A stretch of DNA of 64,000 bases, taken from NCBI GenBank assembly GCA_900079695.1, contig LT599022.1, positions 1,020,287-1,084,286 on the forward strand, read 5' to 3'. Below are positions 41,694 to 50,537 of the stretch, in pieces. The number at the start of each line of letters is the position of its first letter. Position 1 is the first letter of the stretch. The stretch comes from an uncultured Alphaproteobacteria bacterium (GTDB taxonomy: Bacteria > Pseudomonadota > Alphaproteobacteria > Rhodospirillales > Rhodospirillaceae). The notes under the pieces are model-generated. The model had not been told where the DNA came from. It saw only the letters and a program-made list of their open reading frames with translations, and searched no databases. The translations under genes and the position numbers were made by a program.

Positions 41694-42753
41694 TCTCGAT
41701 CGCGCGGCCGTGCTCGGGAATGCGGAAATCCAGCCCCGGCCCCTCCGCTCCGGCCGCGCGTGCCGTCTCCAGCGCCGCGGCGAGGTCCCGCTCCGGCGCG
41801 CCGAAGTCGTCCTCCGCCAGCCGGAAGGTGCCGAAGTGGATGCCGAGACCGACCCCGGCTTCGAGGGTGCGGCTGGCCGCCAACGCCTCCGCCGGATCGA
41901 GGTGGACCGGCGCCATGAACCAGCGCGGCAGATACGCGCCGATCGGAATCATCGCCAGCACCGGCGGGCCGAACCGTGCGCGGATCAGCGCGAAGTGTCC
42001 GCCCGCCCCGGTATCTCCGGCGAAGTAGATCGGCCCCGCCGAGGTTTCGAGCACGAAGCCGCCCCATAGGGTGCGATTGCGGTCGAGCAGACCGCGCGCC
42101 GAAAAGTGCTCGGCGGGCACGTAGGTGAGGCGCACGCCGTGGCCGAGCGGGCGACTCTGCCACCAGTCGAGTTCGGTGACGCGCGCCGAGGGGATGATCT
42201 CGCCGACCCTGAGGCCGGTATAGACCGGCGGATCGAAGCGCGCCGCGAGGCGCTCCAGGGTCGGGCGATCGAGGTGGTCGTAATGGTTGTGGCTGACCAG
42301 CACCGCGTCGATCGGCGGCAGGTCGTCGAACGGGATCGCGGGCGGCCGCACCCGCTTCGGCCCGAGCCAGGAGACCGGACCGGCGTTGTCCGACCACTGC
42401 GGATCGGTGAGAATGTTGAGGCCGTCGACCTGGATCAGCACCGTCGCGTGGCCAACGAAGGTGACTCGCACCCCCTCCTCCACCCGCTCCACCGGCTTCG
42501 GCGCGGGCGGATCGGCCACCGTCTCCGGCCATTCGGCGCGCTGGCGGGTGACGAGCCAGCGCAGCAGCGCGCCGAAGCCGCGCTGGCGCTCGCCGCTGAG
42601 ATTGGAAAACCGGCTGCCGTCGAACGGGGCGGGACGATAGGGATCGGCGGACACGGGCGCTCCGTCAACGGCTGGGGGCGCGGCCTCGCCCGCGGCGCAC
42701 GCCGCCGCGAACAGGCCGACCGCCAAGATGGGGAACGCCAGTCTCGCCCGCAA
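41683..42753 (-). CDS. Exported metallo-beta-lactamase-fold hydrolase (UlaG/NAPE-PLD-like)
   Basis: 356 aa. The N-terminus MRARLAFPILAVGLFAAAC has a loose lipobox with Cys19, so it is a likely lipoprotein. VTFVGHATVLIQVDGLNILTDP is the typical first strand region, AVLVSHNHYDHLD the metal site (HxHxDH), TYVPAEHFSARG the next His, YFAGDTG the bridging Asp, and LGIHFGTFRL the last. This is the UlaG/NAPE-PLD branch of the fold, acting on phosphodiesters or lactones. Substrate unknown. Convergent with the patatin gene. Confidence 0.87.
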   Translation of the reverse strand: MRARLAFPILAVGLFAAACAAGEAAPPAVDGAPVSADPYRPAPFDGSRFSNLSGERQRGFGALLRWLVTRQRAEWPETVADPPAPKPVERVEEGVRVTFVGHATVLIQVDGLNILTDPQWSDNAGPVSWLGPKRVRPPAIPFDDLPPIDAVLVSHNHYDHLDRPTLERLAARFDPPVYTGLRVGEIIPSARVTELDWWQSRPLGHGVRLTYVPAEHFSARGLLDRNRTLWGGFVLETSAGPIYFAGDTGAGGHFALIRARFGPPVLAMIPIGAYLPRWFMAPVHLDPAEALAASRTLEAGVGLGIHFGTFRLAEDDFGAPERDLAAALETARAAGAEGPGLDFRIPEHGRAIEINP

Positions 42754-42807
42754 CCGTCCGCCCTCCGCACGTTCGATCCGGTTTCCGGTCTAGCATGATT
42801 TTCGTTT

Positions 42808-43191
42808 TCAGGCGAACGCCCCGGGCCGGATCGCGATCACGGTGGAGCTGGCGAGGCGCACCAGCAGCGCGTCGTCCCCCGCGCGCACCCAGACATGCCC
42901 CCGGGGCGGCGGCGTAAGGCCGTAGTGATCGAGGTGGACGACGCGGGCCGCGCCGGATGCGGCGTGGCGATCGAAGCGCGCCCCGGCACGCCAGGCGTGC
43001 GGCTGCCGGACGGCGGCGTGATAGGCCGAAGGCGCGGCGTGGGAACGCCCCGCCTCGGCACGGTGTGGAGCGTCACGGCGCTCCTCGGTGCGAACCTCGC
43101 CGCCACGCTCGGGCGGGCGCTCCTGCGCCAGCGCGAGCGAGGGTGCGACGAGGGCAGACGCAGCAACGACGGCGGCAACGAAACGGTTCAT
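42808..43191 (-). CDS. RcnB-like periplasmic protein
   Basis: 127 aa from ATG 43191 with GAGGAG upstream. Signal peptide MNRFVAAVVAASALVAPSLALA, a charged His/Arg/Ala-rich middle, and a C-terminal HYGLTPPPRGHVWVRAGDDALLVRLASSTVIAI that matches the RcnB domain (PF11776). E. coli RcnB is a periplasmic protein of nickel/cobalt homeostasis. No RcnA-like exporter is adjacent, so a metal role is only suggested. Confidence 0.8.
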   Translation of the reverse strand: MNRFVAAVVAASALVAPSLALAQERPPERGGEVRTEERRDAPHRAEAGRSHAAPSAYHAAVRQPHAWRAGARFDRHAASGAARVVHLDHYGLTPPPRGHVWVRAGDDALLVRLASSTVIAIRPGAFA

Positions 43192-43326
43192 CCGGAACTC
43201 CTCTCTCGCTGTGGGGATCGAGGCGTTCAAGCTAGCGACGGACTGTCGGAAAATTTTGTCGCGGATCGGCGGAAACTGTCGCAAACCGTCCGCCGCGGCC
43301 GCGGCCGCGACGAACGGTTACACTTT

Positions 43327-45012
43327 TCAGCCGGCGCGCACCCGGGCAATGAAGGCGTCGACCTCGGCGGCGAGGCGCTCGGCCTGAGTGGTGAGCTCGG
43401 TGGCCTCGCCGAGCACGTCGACGGCGGCATCGCCGACGGCGGAGATGGCGCGGCCGACGTCGACGATGTTCGCGGTGACCTCGCCGGTCCCCTGGGCCGC
43501 CTCCTCGACGTTGCGGGCGATCTCGCGGGTCGCCGCGCCCTGCTCTTCGACCGCGGCGGAGATCGCCGCCGAAATCTCGGAGACCCGCCCGATCGTCGTC
43601 GAGATCGTCTCGATCGCCGCCACCGCCTCGCGGGTTGCGCCCTGCACTCCGGCGATCTGCTGAGAGATTTCCTCGGTAGCCCTCGCGGTCTGGTTGGCGA
43701 GGCTCTTGACCTCGCCCGCCACCACCGCGAAGCCCTTGCCCATGTCGCCCGCGCGCGCCGCCTCGATCGTCGCGTTCAAGGCCAGCAGGTTGGTCTGGCT
43801 GGCGATGTCGGTGATCAGATCGACCACCGCGCCGATCCGCGTCGCCGCCTGCGCGAGCCCTTCGACGATCTCGCGGTTGGCCTGCGCCTGTTCCACGGCG
43901 GTGCGGGCGATGCCGCTCGAATCCGCGACCTGACGCCCGATCTCGGCGACCGAGGCGGAGAGCTGCTCGGCGGCGGTGGACACGGTCTCGACGTTGGCCG
44001 AGGCGTTTTCCGCCGCGAGGCCGACGGCCCGCGCCTGGCGGCTCGCCTGCTCGGACACCGCCGACATCGACTGCGCGGATTCCCGCATCTTCAGCGCCGT
44101 GCCCGCCACCGACTGCACCACCGCCTTCACCGAAGCCTCGAACGCGTCGGCGAGTTCGCGCATCGCCGCCTGCTGGCGTGCGGCGGCTTCGGCCTTCTGC
44201 CGCTCGGCGGCGGATTCGAGACGCCGCACTTCCTCGCCGCGTTCCTTGAACACCTGCACCGCGCGCGCCATCGCGCCGACCTCGTCGGTCTGGTCGGCGA
44301 ACGGCACCGTCACCGCGAGGTCGCCCTCGGCGAGGCTCTTCATCGTGTCGCCCAGGCGCGCCAGCGGCCGCGTCACGCCGCGGGTGATGAACACCGCGAC
44401 GCCGCCGGACACCAGCAGAACGATCACCCCGACCAGACCGAGGCGGCGCGCCTCCGCCCAGAAGGTGGCGCCGACGTCGTCGATATAGATGCCGGTGCCG
44501 ATCACCCACTGCCATTCGGGCACGCCGACGACGTAGGAAACCTTCTCCCGGGGCTCGGCCTCGCCCGGCAGCTGCCACCAATAGCTATAGAACCCGCCGC
44601 CCTCGCGCCGCACCAGGTCGATCATGTCGGCGAAGAAGCGGTTGCCGTTGGCATCCTTGAGATCGGTGATACTGGTGCCGACCAGCTTGGGATTGGTCGG
44701 ATGCATCAGCATCTCGCCCGACATCGAATTGATCCAGAAATACTGGTTGCCGCTGTAGCGGAGGCTGCCGACCAGAGCCATCGCGCGCTTCTGCACCTCG
44801 GGCTCGGGCAGTCCCTCCGCCCGGCCCTCGCGCGCGAGTTCCCGCACCAGGGAGAGCGCAGTCTCGATCTGTTCCTTGGTCTTCCCCTGGCGCTCGGCGA
44901 GAAGATTGGCGTTGAGGCTGTGCAGGCTCACCGCCGCGAAGACGGCGAGGCCCACCGCCCCCAGCAGGACGACGACCATCAGTCGGTAAAGCACTTTGGC
45001 GTTCTTCAGCAT
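43327..45012 (-). CDS. Methyl-accepting chemotaxis protein with a Cache sensor
   Basis: 561 aa from ATG 45012. Membrane helices at about 11-31 and 195-215 flank a periplasmic single Cache-type domain with [29 protein letters not shown] and [26 protein letters not shown] follows ([24 protein letters not shown]), then a signalling domain whose tip is [42 protein letters not shown]. The ligand class is often small organic acids. No che genes are in the window. Confidence 0.95.
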   Translation of the reverse strand: MLKNAKVLYRLMVVVLLGAVGLAVFAAVSLHSLNANLLAERQGKTKEQIETALSLVRELAREGRAEGLPEPEVQKRAMALVGSLRYSGNQYFWINSMSGEMLMHPTNPKLVGTSITDLKDANGNRFFADMIDLVRREGGGFYSYWWQLPGEAEPREKVSYVVGVPEWQWVIGTGIYIDDVGATFWAEARRLGLVGVIVLLVSGGVAVFITRGVTRPLARLGDTMKSLAEGDLAVTVPFADQTDEVGAMARAVQVFKERGEEVRRLESAAERQKAEAAARQQAAMRELADAFEASVKAVVQSVAGTALKMRESAQSMSAVSEQASRQARAVGLAAENASANVETVSTAAEQLSASVAEIGRQVADSSGIARTAVEQAQANREIVEGLAQAATRIGAVVDLITDIASQTNLLALNATIEAARAGDMGKGFAVVAGEVKSLANQTARATEEISQQIAGVQGATREAVAAIETISTTIGRVSEISAAISAAVEEQGAATREIARNVEEAAQGTGEVTANIVDVGRAISAVGDAAVDVLGEATELTTQAERLAAEVDAFIARVRAG

Positions 45013-45161
45013 GGACCTTCCGTTCGGACGTTGGCGGCGGAGCGAGCGCGGAGGGCGTCTCATATAGGACTCGCCCACCCTGCGCAAGTCGATGCCGTCG
45101 CCGGACGTTACGAGCCCGGGAGCCCCCTTTCCGGCTTGACGAAACCGGAAGGCACGCCCAA

Positions 45162-45173
45162 ATTAGGACTAAT
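45162..45173. promoter_or_regulatory. Perfect palindrome upstream of bfd, possible iron-regulator site
   Basis: ATTAG-GA-CTAAT, AT-rich within GC-rich DNA, about 157 bases before the bfd ATG. It resembles neither a canonical Fur box nor a full Irr element, but its position ahead of an iron-release gene makes an iron-responsive operator plausible. It also overlaps a TAATAT sequence that could be a -10 box. Confidence 0.35.
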
Positions 45174-45329
45174 ATGCTCCCATTTCATCGCATGGCGAAT
45201 CGACGAGACGGGAGTGGCGACGGCACGATTGTTGCGAGTTGTTCGCAGCACAGATTGCCGTCCGGGCGATTTGTTGGTAGCGTCTTTCTCGCCGCGGGTG
45301 CGCGGCGAGTGCAGGTATGGGTCTCGCGA

Positions 45330-45542
45330 ATGATCGTTTGTCACTGCAACACCCTCACCGACCGCGACATTCGCGCCGCAGTCGACGAGCTGCTGGCGGA
45401 AATGCCGGTGGAGATGATCACCCCGATCGCGGTTTACGAGGCGCTCGGCAAGAACAGCCGCTGCGGCGGATGTTTTCCGCTGACGGCGAGGCTGATTCGC
45501 GACCACCTCGCCGCCCGCGGGATCAAGCGATCCGCCGCCTGA
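45330..45542 (+). CDS. bfd: Bacterioferritin-associated ferredoxin
   Basis: 70 aa from ATG 45330 (the frame is open upstream, but the conserved start is MIVCHCNTLTDRDI). [2Fe-2S] ligands Cys4, Cys6, Cys45 and Cys48 are in place (CHC and CGGC). Bfd docks on bacterioferritin and reduces its ferric core so that iron can leave. It is convergent with bfr, stop to stop with four bases between. Confidence 0.92.
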   Translation: MIVCHCNTLTDRDIRAAVDELLAEMPVEMITPIAVYEALGKNSRCGGCFPLTARLIRDHLAARGIKRSAA

Positions 45543-45546
45543 GGCG

Positions 45547-46032
45547 TCACTCCGCCTTGTCGGTCGCGTCCGCGTTGAGTTGCATGTACTTCGCCTCGCC
45601 GAGCTTGGCGAGGAGACCGAGCTGGGTTTCGAGGAAGTCGATGTGGCCTTCCTCGTCGGTCAGCAGTTCCTCGAACAACGCCATCGACACGTAATCGCCC
45701 TCGGCGTGGCAGATCTCGCGCGACTCCTTGTAGTACGCGCGCGCGTCGTTCTCGCCCGCGAGGTCGCACTCGAGGATCTCCTGCACCGTCTGGCCGATCC
45801 GCAGCGGCGCGACCTCCTGAAGGTTCGGATGCCCTTCGAGGAAGATGATGCGGCTGACGAGCTTGTCGGCGTGGTGCATCTCCTCGATCGACTCCTCCCG
45901 CTCCTTCCGCGCGAGTTTGGTCAGCCCCATGTCCTCGGATAGCCGATAGTGCAGCCAGTACTGGTTGATCGCCCCGAGTTCCATACCCAACGCCCCGTTC
46001 AAACGGGCGATCACCTTCTCGCTTCCGCGCAT
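45547..46032 (-). CDS. bfr: Bacterioferritin
   Basis: 161 aa from ATG 46032, with GGAGG upstream. All ferroxidase ligands are present: Glu18, Glu51, His54, Glu94, Glu127 and His130; Met52 is the haem axial ligand. It oxidises Fe(II) and stores it as a mineral in a 24-mer. Upstream on the minus strand a possible promoter (TTTTGT, 17 bases, TATGAT) lies at 46100-46128, next to GATTCTAAG, a possible half-site for an iron regulator. Confidence 0.96.
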   Translation of the reverse strand: MRGSEKVIARLNGALGMELGAINQYWLHYRLSEDMGLTKLARKEREESIEEMHHADKLVSRIIFLEGHPNLQEVAPLRIGQTVQEILECDLAGENDARAYYKESREICHAEGDYVSMALFEELLTDEEGHIDFLETQLGLLAKLGEAKYMQLNADATDKAE

Positions 46033-46461
46033 CTTTCCGCCTCCTCGTGTGGTCGTGCAGGTTCCGGGCGGCGTTCCCGCGCCCCCCTTGGACGAGAGCA
46101 TCATAACGGGATTCGCCCGGGAACAAAACTTAGAATCGCTCCAGGAACGGAGCTACGTCTTGACGAACGCGATCGGGGCTCCGGAGATCCGGCCCGTCCG
46201 GAAATTCGGCGGAGGTTCGGCGCAACACGCCGCGCCGCTCGTGCGGAAAGCCCGGAAACGGCAGGAAAAACGCCCCTCCCGTCGGGATTCTATGAGGCGT
46301 CGCCTTAACCGGATTTCAAGTATGGATATTCTCCGCCGCGCAAATTCGCGCGTCCGGAGAACCGCCCCACCCGTCGAAACGACTTCTCCTTGCGCCGCCG
46401 CCCCGCACGGGGTATCTGCCTCGGCCCATCTCAGAGCACACCCTGACGAGGAGGATCTCCC
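46033..46461. other. Intergenic region between bfr and the MarR-like gene
   Basis: 429 bases, divergent control region. The bfr side holds the candidate promoter and TTCTAA half-site noted with bfr. The rest shows no coding frame with family similarity and no clear repeat. GAGGAGG at 46448-46454 is the ribosome site of the MarR-like gene. Confidence 0.5.
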
Positions 46462-46791
46462 ATGATGCGGCCCCCGCTGCAAAAGCTGTATCTCTGCATG
46501 GAGGAAATGCGGAAAATCGAAGACGACATGCCGGTCCAGCGCATGGTTCTGTTCCTGCTGATCGCCGGGAAGCCCGGCATCACCTACAAGGAACTCACCG
46601 ATGCGGCGGGCGTTACGAACTCCACGGTCTCGCGCAACGTCGCCGCGCTCGGCAAAATCGACCGGCACGGCAAGCCCGGACACGATCTGGTGGAGACCGC
46701 CCCCGACCCCCGCGAACCGCGCCGCAACCTCCTCCGCCTCACGCCGAAGGGAGCGCGTGTGGCCAAGACCTTGATCGCGCTGATGGAGTAA
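46462..46791 (+). CDS. MarR-like winged-helix regulator
   Basis: 109 aa from ATG 46462 behind GAGGAGG. QRMVLFLLIAGKPGITYKELTDAAGVTNSTVSRNVAALGK is the helix-turn-helix, and DPREPRRNLLRLTPKGARVAKTLI the wing and C-terminal helix, as in MarR proteins, though it is shorter than most and lacks the long N-terminal dimerisation helix. It lies beside bfr and tRNA-Met, which give no hint of its target. Confidence 0.78.
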   Translation: MMRPPLQKLYLCMEEMRKIEDDMPVQRMVLFLLIAGKPGITYKELTDAAGVTNSTVSRNVAALGKIDRHGKPGHDLVETAPDPREPRRNLLRLTPKGARVAKTLIALME

Positions 46792-46804
46792 CTGCCGCAA
46801 CGAA

Positions 46805-46834
46805 AACGGCCCGGCGCAACGCGCTCGGGCCGTT
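46805..46834. terminator. Hairpin between the MarR-like gene and tRNA-Met
   Basis: AACGGCCCG (46805-46813) pairs with CGGGCCGTT (46826-46834), with a 12-base loop. The better T-tract (TTTTCGTT) is on the minus strand, eight bases past the tRNA, so it mainly ends the tRNA transcript. Confidence 0.65.
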
Positions 46835-46841
46835 CGAGAAA

Positions 46842-46918
46842 TGGTAGCGGAGGAGGGACTTGAACCCCCGACACGCGGATTATGATTCCGCTGCTCTAAC
46901 CAGCTGAGCTACTCCGCC
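46842..46918 (-). tRNA. tRNA-Met (anticodon CAU), elongator type
   Basis: 77 bases including encoded CCA (46842-46844 read on the minus strand). Acceptor GGCGGAG pairs with CTCCGCT, leaving a G-U first pair; D-loop AGCTCAGCTGGTTAGAGC; anticodon arm GCGGA-ATCATAA-TCCGC with CAT; T-arm GGGGGTTCAAGTCCCTC. The body matches elongator tRNA-Met rather than initiator (no C-A mismatch at the first pair) or tRNA-Ile2. Confidence 0.93.
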
Positions 46919-47085
46919 ACAGGCTCCCGAAGGACGCTCGGTCCGTGCGGGAGGCGCTTTACTTATCCGGAAGTTCGGGGCGCGTCAAGCGTCGAATGCG
47001 TCGCGCGGGCCCATCGCGATCCATCCTCGCCTCGCCGCCGCCGGGCGGCTAGGATACCCGCCGGACAGGCTGTGGGGAGGCGGAA

Positions 47086-47535
47086 ATGCGCGTGGTGGTG
47101 CAACGGGTTGCGGAGGCGAAGGTGGAGGTGGCCGGACGCCGCGTCGGGCAGGTCGGCGCGGGGTTGCTGATCCTGGTCTGCGCCGAAACCGGCGACGCCG
47201 ACGCGGACGCCGAATTTCTCGCCCGCAAGATCGCCGCGCTGCGAATCTTCCGCGACGATGCCGACAAGATGAACCTCTCGGTGAAGGACGTCGGCGGCGG
47301 CGCGCTGGTGGTCAGCCAGTTCACCCTCGCGGCGACCTGGCGCAACGGCAACCGCCCGGGCTTTTCCGCCGCCGCACCGCCCACCGAGGGCGAACGCCTC
47401 TACCGCCATTTCTGCACCGCCCTGGCGGCCGAGGGGGTGCCGGTGGAAACCGGAGAGTTCGGCGCGCACATGGCGGTCTCGCTGGTCAACGACGGGCCGG
47501 TGACGATCCTGATGGACACCCGCGACCCACGCTGA
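47086..47535 (+). CDS. dtd: D-aminoacyl-tRNA deacylase
   Basis: 149 aa, full length. [15 protein letters not shown] at the start, [11 protein letters not shown] (SQxxL motif) and the C-terminal [11 protein letters not shown], matching the NxGPVT motif that forms the cross-subunit active site. It removes D-amino acids and glycine mischarged on tRNA. Single gene between tRNA-Met and the msr operon. Confidence 0.95.
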   Translation: MRVVVQRVAEAKVEVAGRRVGQVGAGLLILVCAETGDADADAEFLARKIAALRIFRDDADKMNLSVKDVGGGALVVSQFTLAATWRNGNRPGFSAAAPPTEGERLYRHFCTALAAEGVPVETGEFGAHMAVSLVNDGPVTILMDTRDPR

Positions 47536-47634
47536 AGACCCGGCTATCGAAACCATAGACGCACCCCACTTTAGAATGGGAGCGGATCGCACCATCTTGG
47601 GGAAACGGGATTCCAGAAGCCGGAGGACCTCCCC

Positions 47635-48123
47635 ATGCTCTCCCGCCGAAACGCCTTGAGCCTCGGTCTGGCCGCCGCCGCGGTGTGGGCCGGGGCGCGC
47701 CTGACCCGCTCGGGCGACGCCGCACCCGCTGAGACCTTCCCCTTCGCCCTCAGCGACGCCGAATGGCGCGCGCGGCTCGACGCCGAGCAGTACGCGGTCC
47801 TGCGCCGCGAGGCCACCGAACGCCCCTACTCCAGCCCGCTCAACGCCGAGAAACGCGCCGGGATCTTCGCCTGCGCCGGATGCGGACGGCCGGTGTTCCG
47901 CTCCGACACCAAGTTCGACAGCCATACCGGCTGGCCGAGCTTCTGGACGCCGGTCGAGGCCGCCGTCGGCGAACGCACCGACCGCTCCCTCGGCATGGTG
48001 CGCACCGAGGTGCACTGCGCCAACTGCGGCGGCCACCTCGGCCACGTCTTCGCCGACGGCCCGCCGCCCACCGGCCTGCGCTACTGCATCAACGGCGTCG
48101 CCCTGACCTTCCAGCCCGCCTAG
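47635..48123 (+). CDS. msrB: Exported methionine-R-sulfoxide reductase
   Basis: 162 aa. The N-terminus [20 protein letters not shown] has a twin-arginine-like signal (SRRNAL). Zinc ligands Cys80/Cys83 and Cys128/Cys131, SHTGWPSFW, and catalytic Cys151 in RYCINGVAL are all present. It reduces methionine-R-sulfoxide, here outside the cytoplasm. First of three co-directed genes with dipZ (14 bases on) and msrA. Confidence 0.92.
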   Translation: MLSRRNALSLGLAAAAVWAGARLTRSGDAAPAETFPFALSDAEWRARLDAEQYAVLRREATERPYSSPLNAEKRAGIFACAGCGRPVFRSDTKFDSHTGWPSFWTPVEAAVGERTDRSLGMVRTEVHCANCGGHLGHVFADGPPPTGLRYCINGVALTFQPA

Positions 48124-48137
48124 AGGAGCTCCGGCCG

Positions 48138-49823
48138 ATGCTGCTGATCGCCGCCTATCTCGGCGGGGCGCTGACAATTCTCAGCCCCTGCATCCTGCCG
48201 GTTCTGCCGTTCGTGTTCGCGCGCGCGGGCAAGGATTTCCGGCGCAACGGCCTGCCGCTGCTGGCGGGCCTCGCGATCACCTTCGCGATCGTCGGCAGCC
48301 TCGCCGCCGCGGGCGGCGCGTGGGCGGCGCGCGGCAACGAGATCGGCCGCTGGGCGGCGCTGATCTTCCTCGCGCTGATGGGCGCGGCGCTCGCCTTTCC
48401 CGCCGTCGCCACCTGGATCGCGCGGCCGTTCGTCGGCTTGGGCGAGCGGGTCTCGATGGCCGCGGGCGGCGGCGACGGCCCGGGCGGGGCGGCGCTCACC
48501 GGCGTCGCCACCGGGTTGGTCTGGGCGCCCTGCGCCGGGCCGATCCTCGGGCTGATTCTCGGCGGCGCGGCGCTCCAGGGAGGCGGCGCGGCCCCGGCGC
48601 TCGCCGCCTATGCGCTCGGCTCGGTGACGTCGCTCGGCGTCGCGCTGCTGGCGGGCGGGCGGATCGTCAACGCGGTGAAGCGCCGCATCGGCATTGGCGA
48701 AGGAGTCCGCCGCATTCTCGGCGTGCTGGTGTTGGGCGGCGTCGCGGTGGCGGCGCTGGGGGCGGAGACTCTCGCCCGCTGGTCCGGCCCCGGCACCGAG
48801 CGCCTGGAGCAGGCGATCCTCGACCGCCTGCCGGGGGCCGCGCCCCGGCGCGCCGCGGCCCATGCCACGCCGCTGGCGACGCTCGACGGCGCGACCGCCT
48901 GGCTCAACGGCCCGCCGCTCTCCGCCGAGAGCCTCGCGGGCAAGGTGGTGCTGATCGACTTCTGGACCTATTCCTGCATCAACTGCGTGCGCGCGATCCC
49001 GCACGTCCGCGCGCTCGACGCCAAGTATCGCGACAAGGGCCTGACGATCGTCGGCGTCCACACGCCGGAGTTCGCGTTCGAGAAGATCGAGGCGAACGTC
49101 CGCGACGCCACCCGCGAGATGGGTATCCGTTACCCGGTGGCGCTCGACAACGCCTACGCGATCTGGGGCGGCTTCGCCAACCGCTACTGGCCGGCGCAAT
49201 ACCTCCTCGATGGCGAAGGCCGGGTGCGCTACACCCACTTCGGCGAAGGCGGCGAGGCGGAAACCGAGCGGGCGATCCGCGACCTGCTGGCGGCCAACGG
49301 CGCCGCCGACCTCGGCGACACGATCGCAGACCTCGACCTCGAAGGCGCGGAGATGGCCGCCGACTTCGCCAACGTCAAATCGCCGGAGACCTACGTCGGC
49401 TTCGAGCGCACCGCCGGGTTCGCCTCGCCCGAGGGGATCACCCGCGATCAGGCGGTCACCTATTCCGCGCCGCCGTCGCTGTCGCTCAACCAGTGGGCGC
49501 TCGCGGGCGACTGGGCGATGGGGCCGGAGGACGCCCGACTCGCCAAGGCCGGAGGCGCCATCGCGATGCGCTTCCACGCGCGGGATCTGCACCTCGTTCT
49601 CGGACCCGGCCGCAACGGCATGCCGGTGCGCTTCCGCGTCACCGTCGACGGCCGGGCCCCGGGAGCGGATGCGGGCGTCGACGTCGACGCCCAGGGCTAC
49701 GGCACCGTGACCGAACACCGCCTCTATCAGCTCGTCCGTCAGAAGGACGGAGTCCGCGAGCGGTCGTTCGCCATCGAGTTCCTGGATCCCGGGGTCCAGG
49801 CGTTCGCCTTCACCTTCGGCTAG
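48138..49823 (+). CDS. dipZ: DipZ-type CcdA-thioredoxin fusion, electron conduit for the Msr pair
   Basis: 561 aa. Residues 1-220 are a CcdA/DsbD-beta membrane domain with the redox cysteines Cys18 (LSPCILPVLPF) and Cys132 (VWAPCAGPILG). Residues about 250-395 are a TlpA-like thioredoxin fold with CxxC at Cys280/Cys283 (SCINC). The last 150 residues are the beta-rich DipZ C-terminal domain. The fusion carries electrons from cytoplasmic thioredoxin across the membrane. Being between msrB and msrA strongly suggests it feeds both. GAGGAG precedes ATG 48138. Confidence 0.9.
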   Translation: MLLIAAYLGGALTILSPCILPVLPFVFARAGKDFRRNGLPLLAGLAITFAIVGSLAAAGGAWAARGNEIGRWAALIFLALMGAALAFPAVATWIARPFVGLGERVSMAAGGGDGPGGAALTGVATGLVWAPCAGPILGLILGGAALQGGGAAPALAAYALGSVTSLGVALLAGGRIVNAVKRRIGIGEGVRRILGVLVLGGVAVAALGAETLARWSGPGTERLEQAILDRLPGAAPRRAAAHATPLATLDGATAWLNGPPLSAESLAGKVVLIDFWTYSCINCVRAIPHVRALDAKYRDKGLTIVGVHTPEFAFEKIEANVRDATREMGIRYPVALDNAYAIWGGFANRYWPAQYLLDGEGRVRYTHFGEGGEAETERAIRDLLAANGAADLGDTIADLDLEGAEMAADFANVKSPETYVGFERTAGFASPEGITRDQAVTYSAPPSLSLNQWALAGDWAMGPEDARLAKAGGAIAMRFHARDLHLVLGPGRNGMPVRFRVTVDGRAPGADAGVDVDAQGYGTVTEHRLYQLVRQKDGVRERSFAIEFLDPGVQAFAFTFG

Positions 49824-49834
49824 GAGATCCGATC

Positions 49835-50530
49835 ATGCCCATCCGCTCGCGTCGCACTCGTTGGCAGGCCCTCGGGTTTGCCGTTCTCGTCGCCGCGCCG
49901 CTGCTGGCCTCGCCGCGCGCCGAGGCCGCCCCCCTGCCCGCGCCCGAGATCGACCCGCCGATCGACGCCGCGCAGGAAACCGCAGTGCTGGCGGGCGGGT
50001 GCTTCTGGGGCGTGCAGGCGGTGTTCCAGCACACCAAGGGGGTGCTGCGCGCGACTTCGGGTTATGCCGGGGGCGACGCCAAGAGCGCCGACTACGACCT
50101 CGTCTCCACCGGCCGCACCGGCCACGCCGAAGCGGTGGAGGTGGTGTTCGACCCCAGAACGATCAGCTACGGCGAGCTCCTGCGGGTGTTCTTCTCGGTG
50201 GCGCTCGATCCCACCGAGGTCAACCGCCAGGGGCCGGACGTGGGACCACAGTATCGTTCGGAAATCTGGGCCGCGAACCCGCGCCAGACCGAGATCGCGC
50301 GCGCCTACATCGCCCAGCTCGACGCCGCCAAGGCGTTCCCGAAGCCGATCGCGACCAAGGTGAGCGAGGCGCAGCCGTTCTATCCGGCCGAGCCCTACCA
50401 CCAGGATTTCGCCACCCGCTTCCCCAACCATCCGTACATCGTCTTCCACGACGTTCCGAAGATCGCCGCGCTGCGGAAGACCTTCCCCAAGGCCTATCGC
50501 GCCGACCCGGTGCTGGTGGGAAAGAACTGA
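49835..50530 (+). CDS. msrA: Exported methionine-S-sulfoxide reductase
   Basis: 231 aa from ATG 49835, 11 bases after dipZ. Signal sequence in the first 32 residues, with basic RSRRTRW and cleavage after AEA. Catalytic Cys56 in GGCFWG, then TSGYAGGDAKSADYDLVSTGRTGHAEAVEV, and YHQDF near the end. Cys56 is the only cysteine, so there is no internal resolving Cys and a thioredoxin-like partner must attack the sulfenate directly; DipZ is the obvious one. Confidence 0.94.
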   Translation: MPIRSRRTRWQALGFAVLVAAPLLASPRAEAAPLPAPEIDPPIDAAQETAVLAGGCFWGVQAVFQHTKGVLRATSGYAGGDAKSADYDLVSTGRTGHAEAVEVVFDPRTISYGELLRVFFSVALDPTEVNRQGPDVGPQYRSEIWAANPRQTEIARAYIAQLDAAKAFPKPIATKVSEAQPFYPAEPYHQDFATRFPNHPYIVFHDVPKIAALRKTFPKAYRADPVLVGKN

Positions 50531-50537
50531 AACGGCC

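Noticed and set aside
40722-42753. A complete CBASS defence operon around the CapV-like patatin
   Set aside because: No CD-NTase, Cap2 (E1/E2) or Cap3 (JAB) gene is present. The neighbours are an amino acid exporter and a metallo-beta-lactamase-fold lipoprotein on the other strand.
42895-45333. Plus-strand open frame of 812 codons
   Set aside because: Antisense to the chemoreceptor and RcnB-like genes; no recognisable domain.
46842-46918. tRNA-Ile2 or initiator tRNA instead of elongator tRNA-Met
   Set aside because: Anticodon CAT fits all three, but the acceptor has a G-U first pair rather than the initiator C-A mismatch, and the body matches elongator tRNA-Met.
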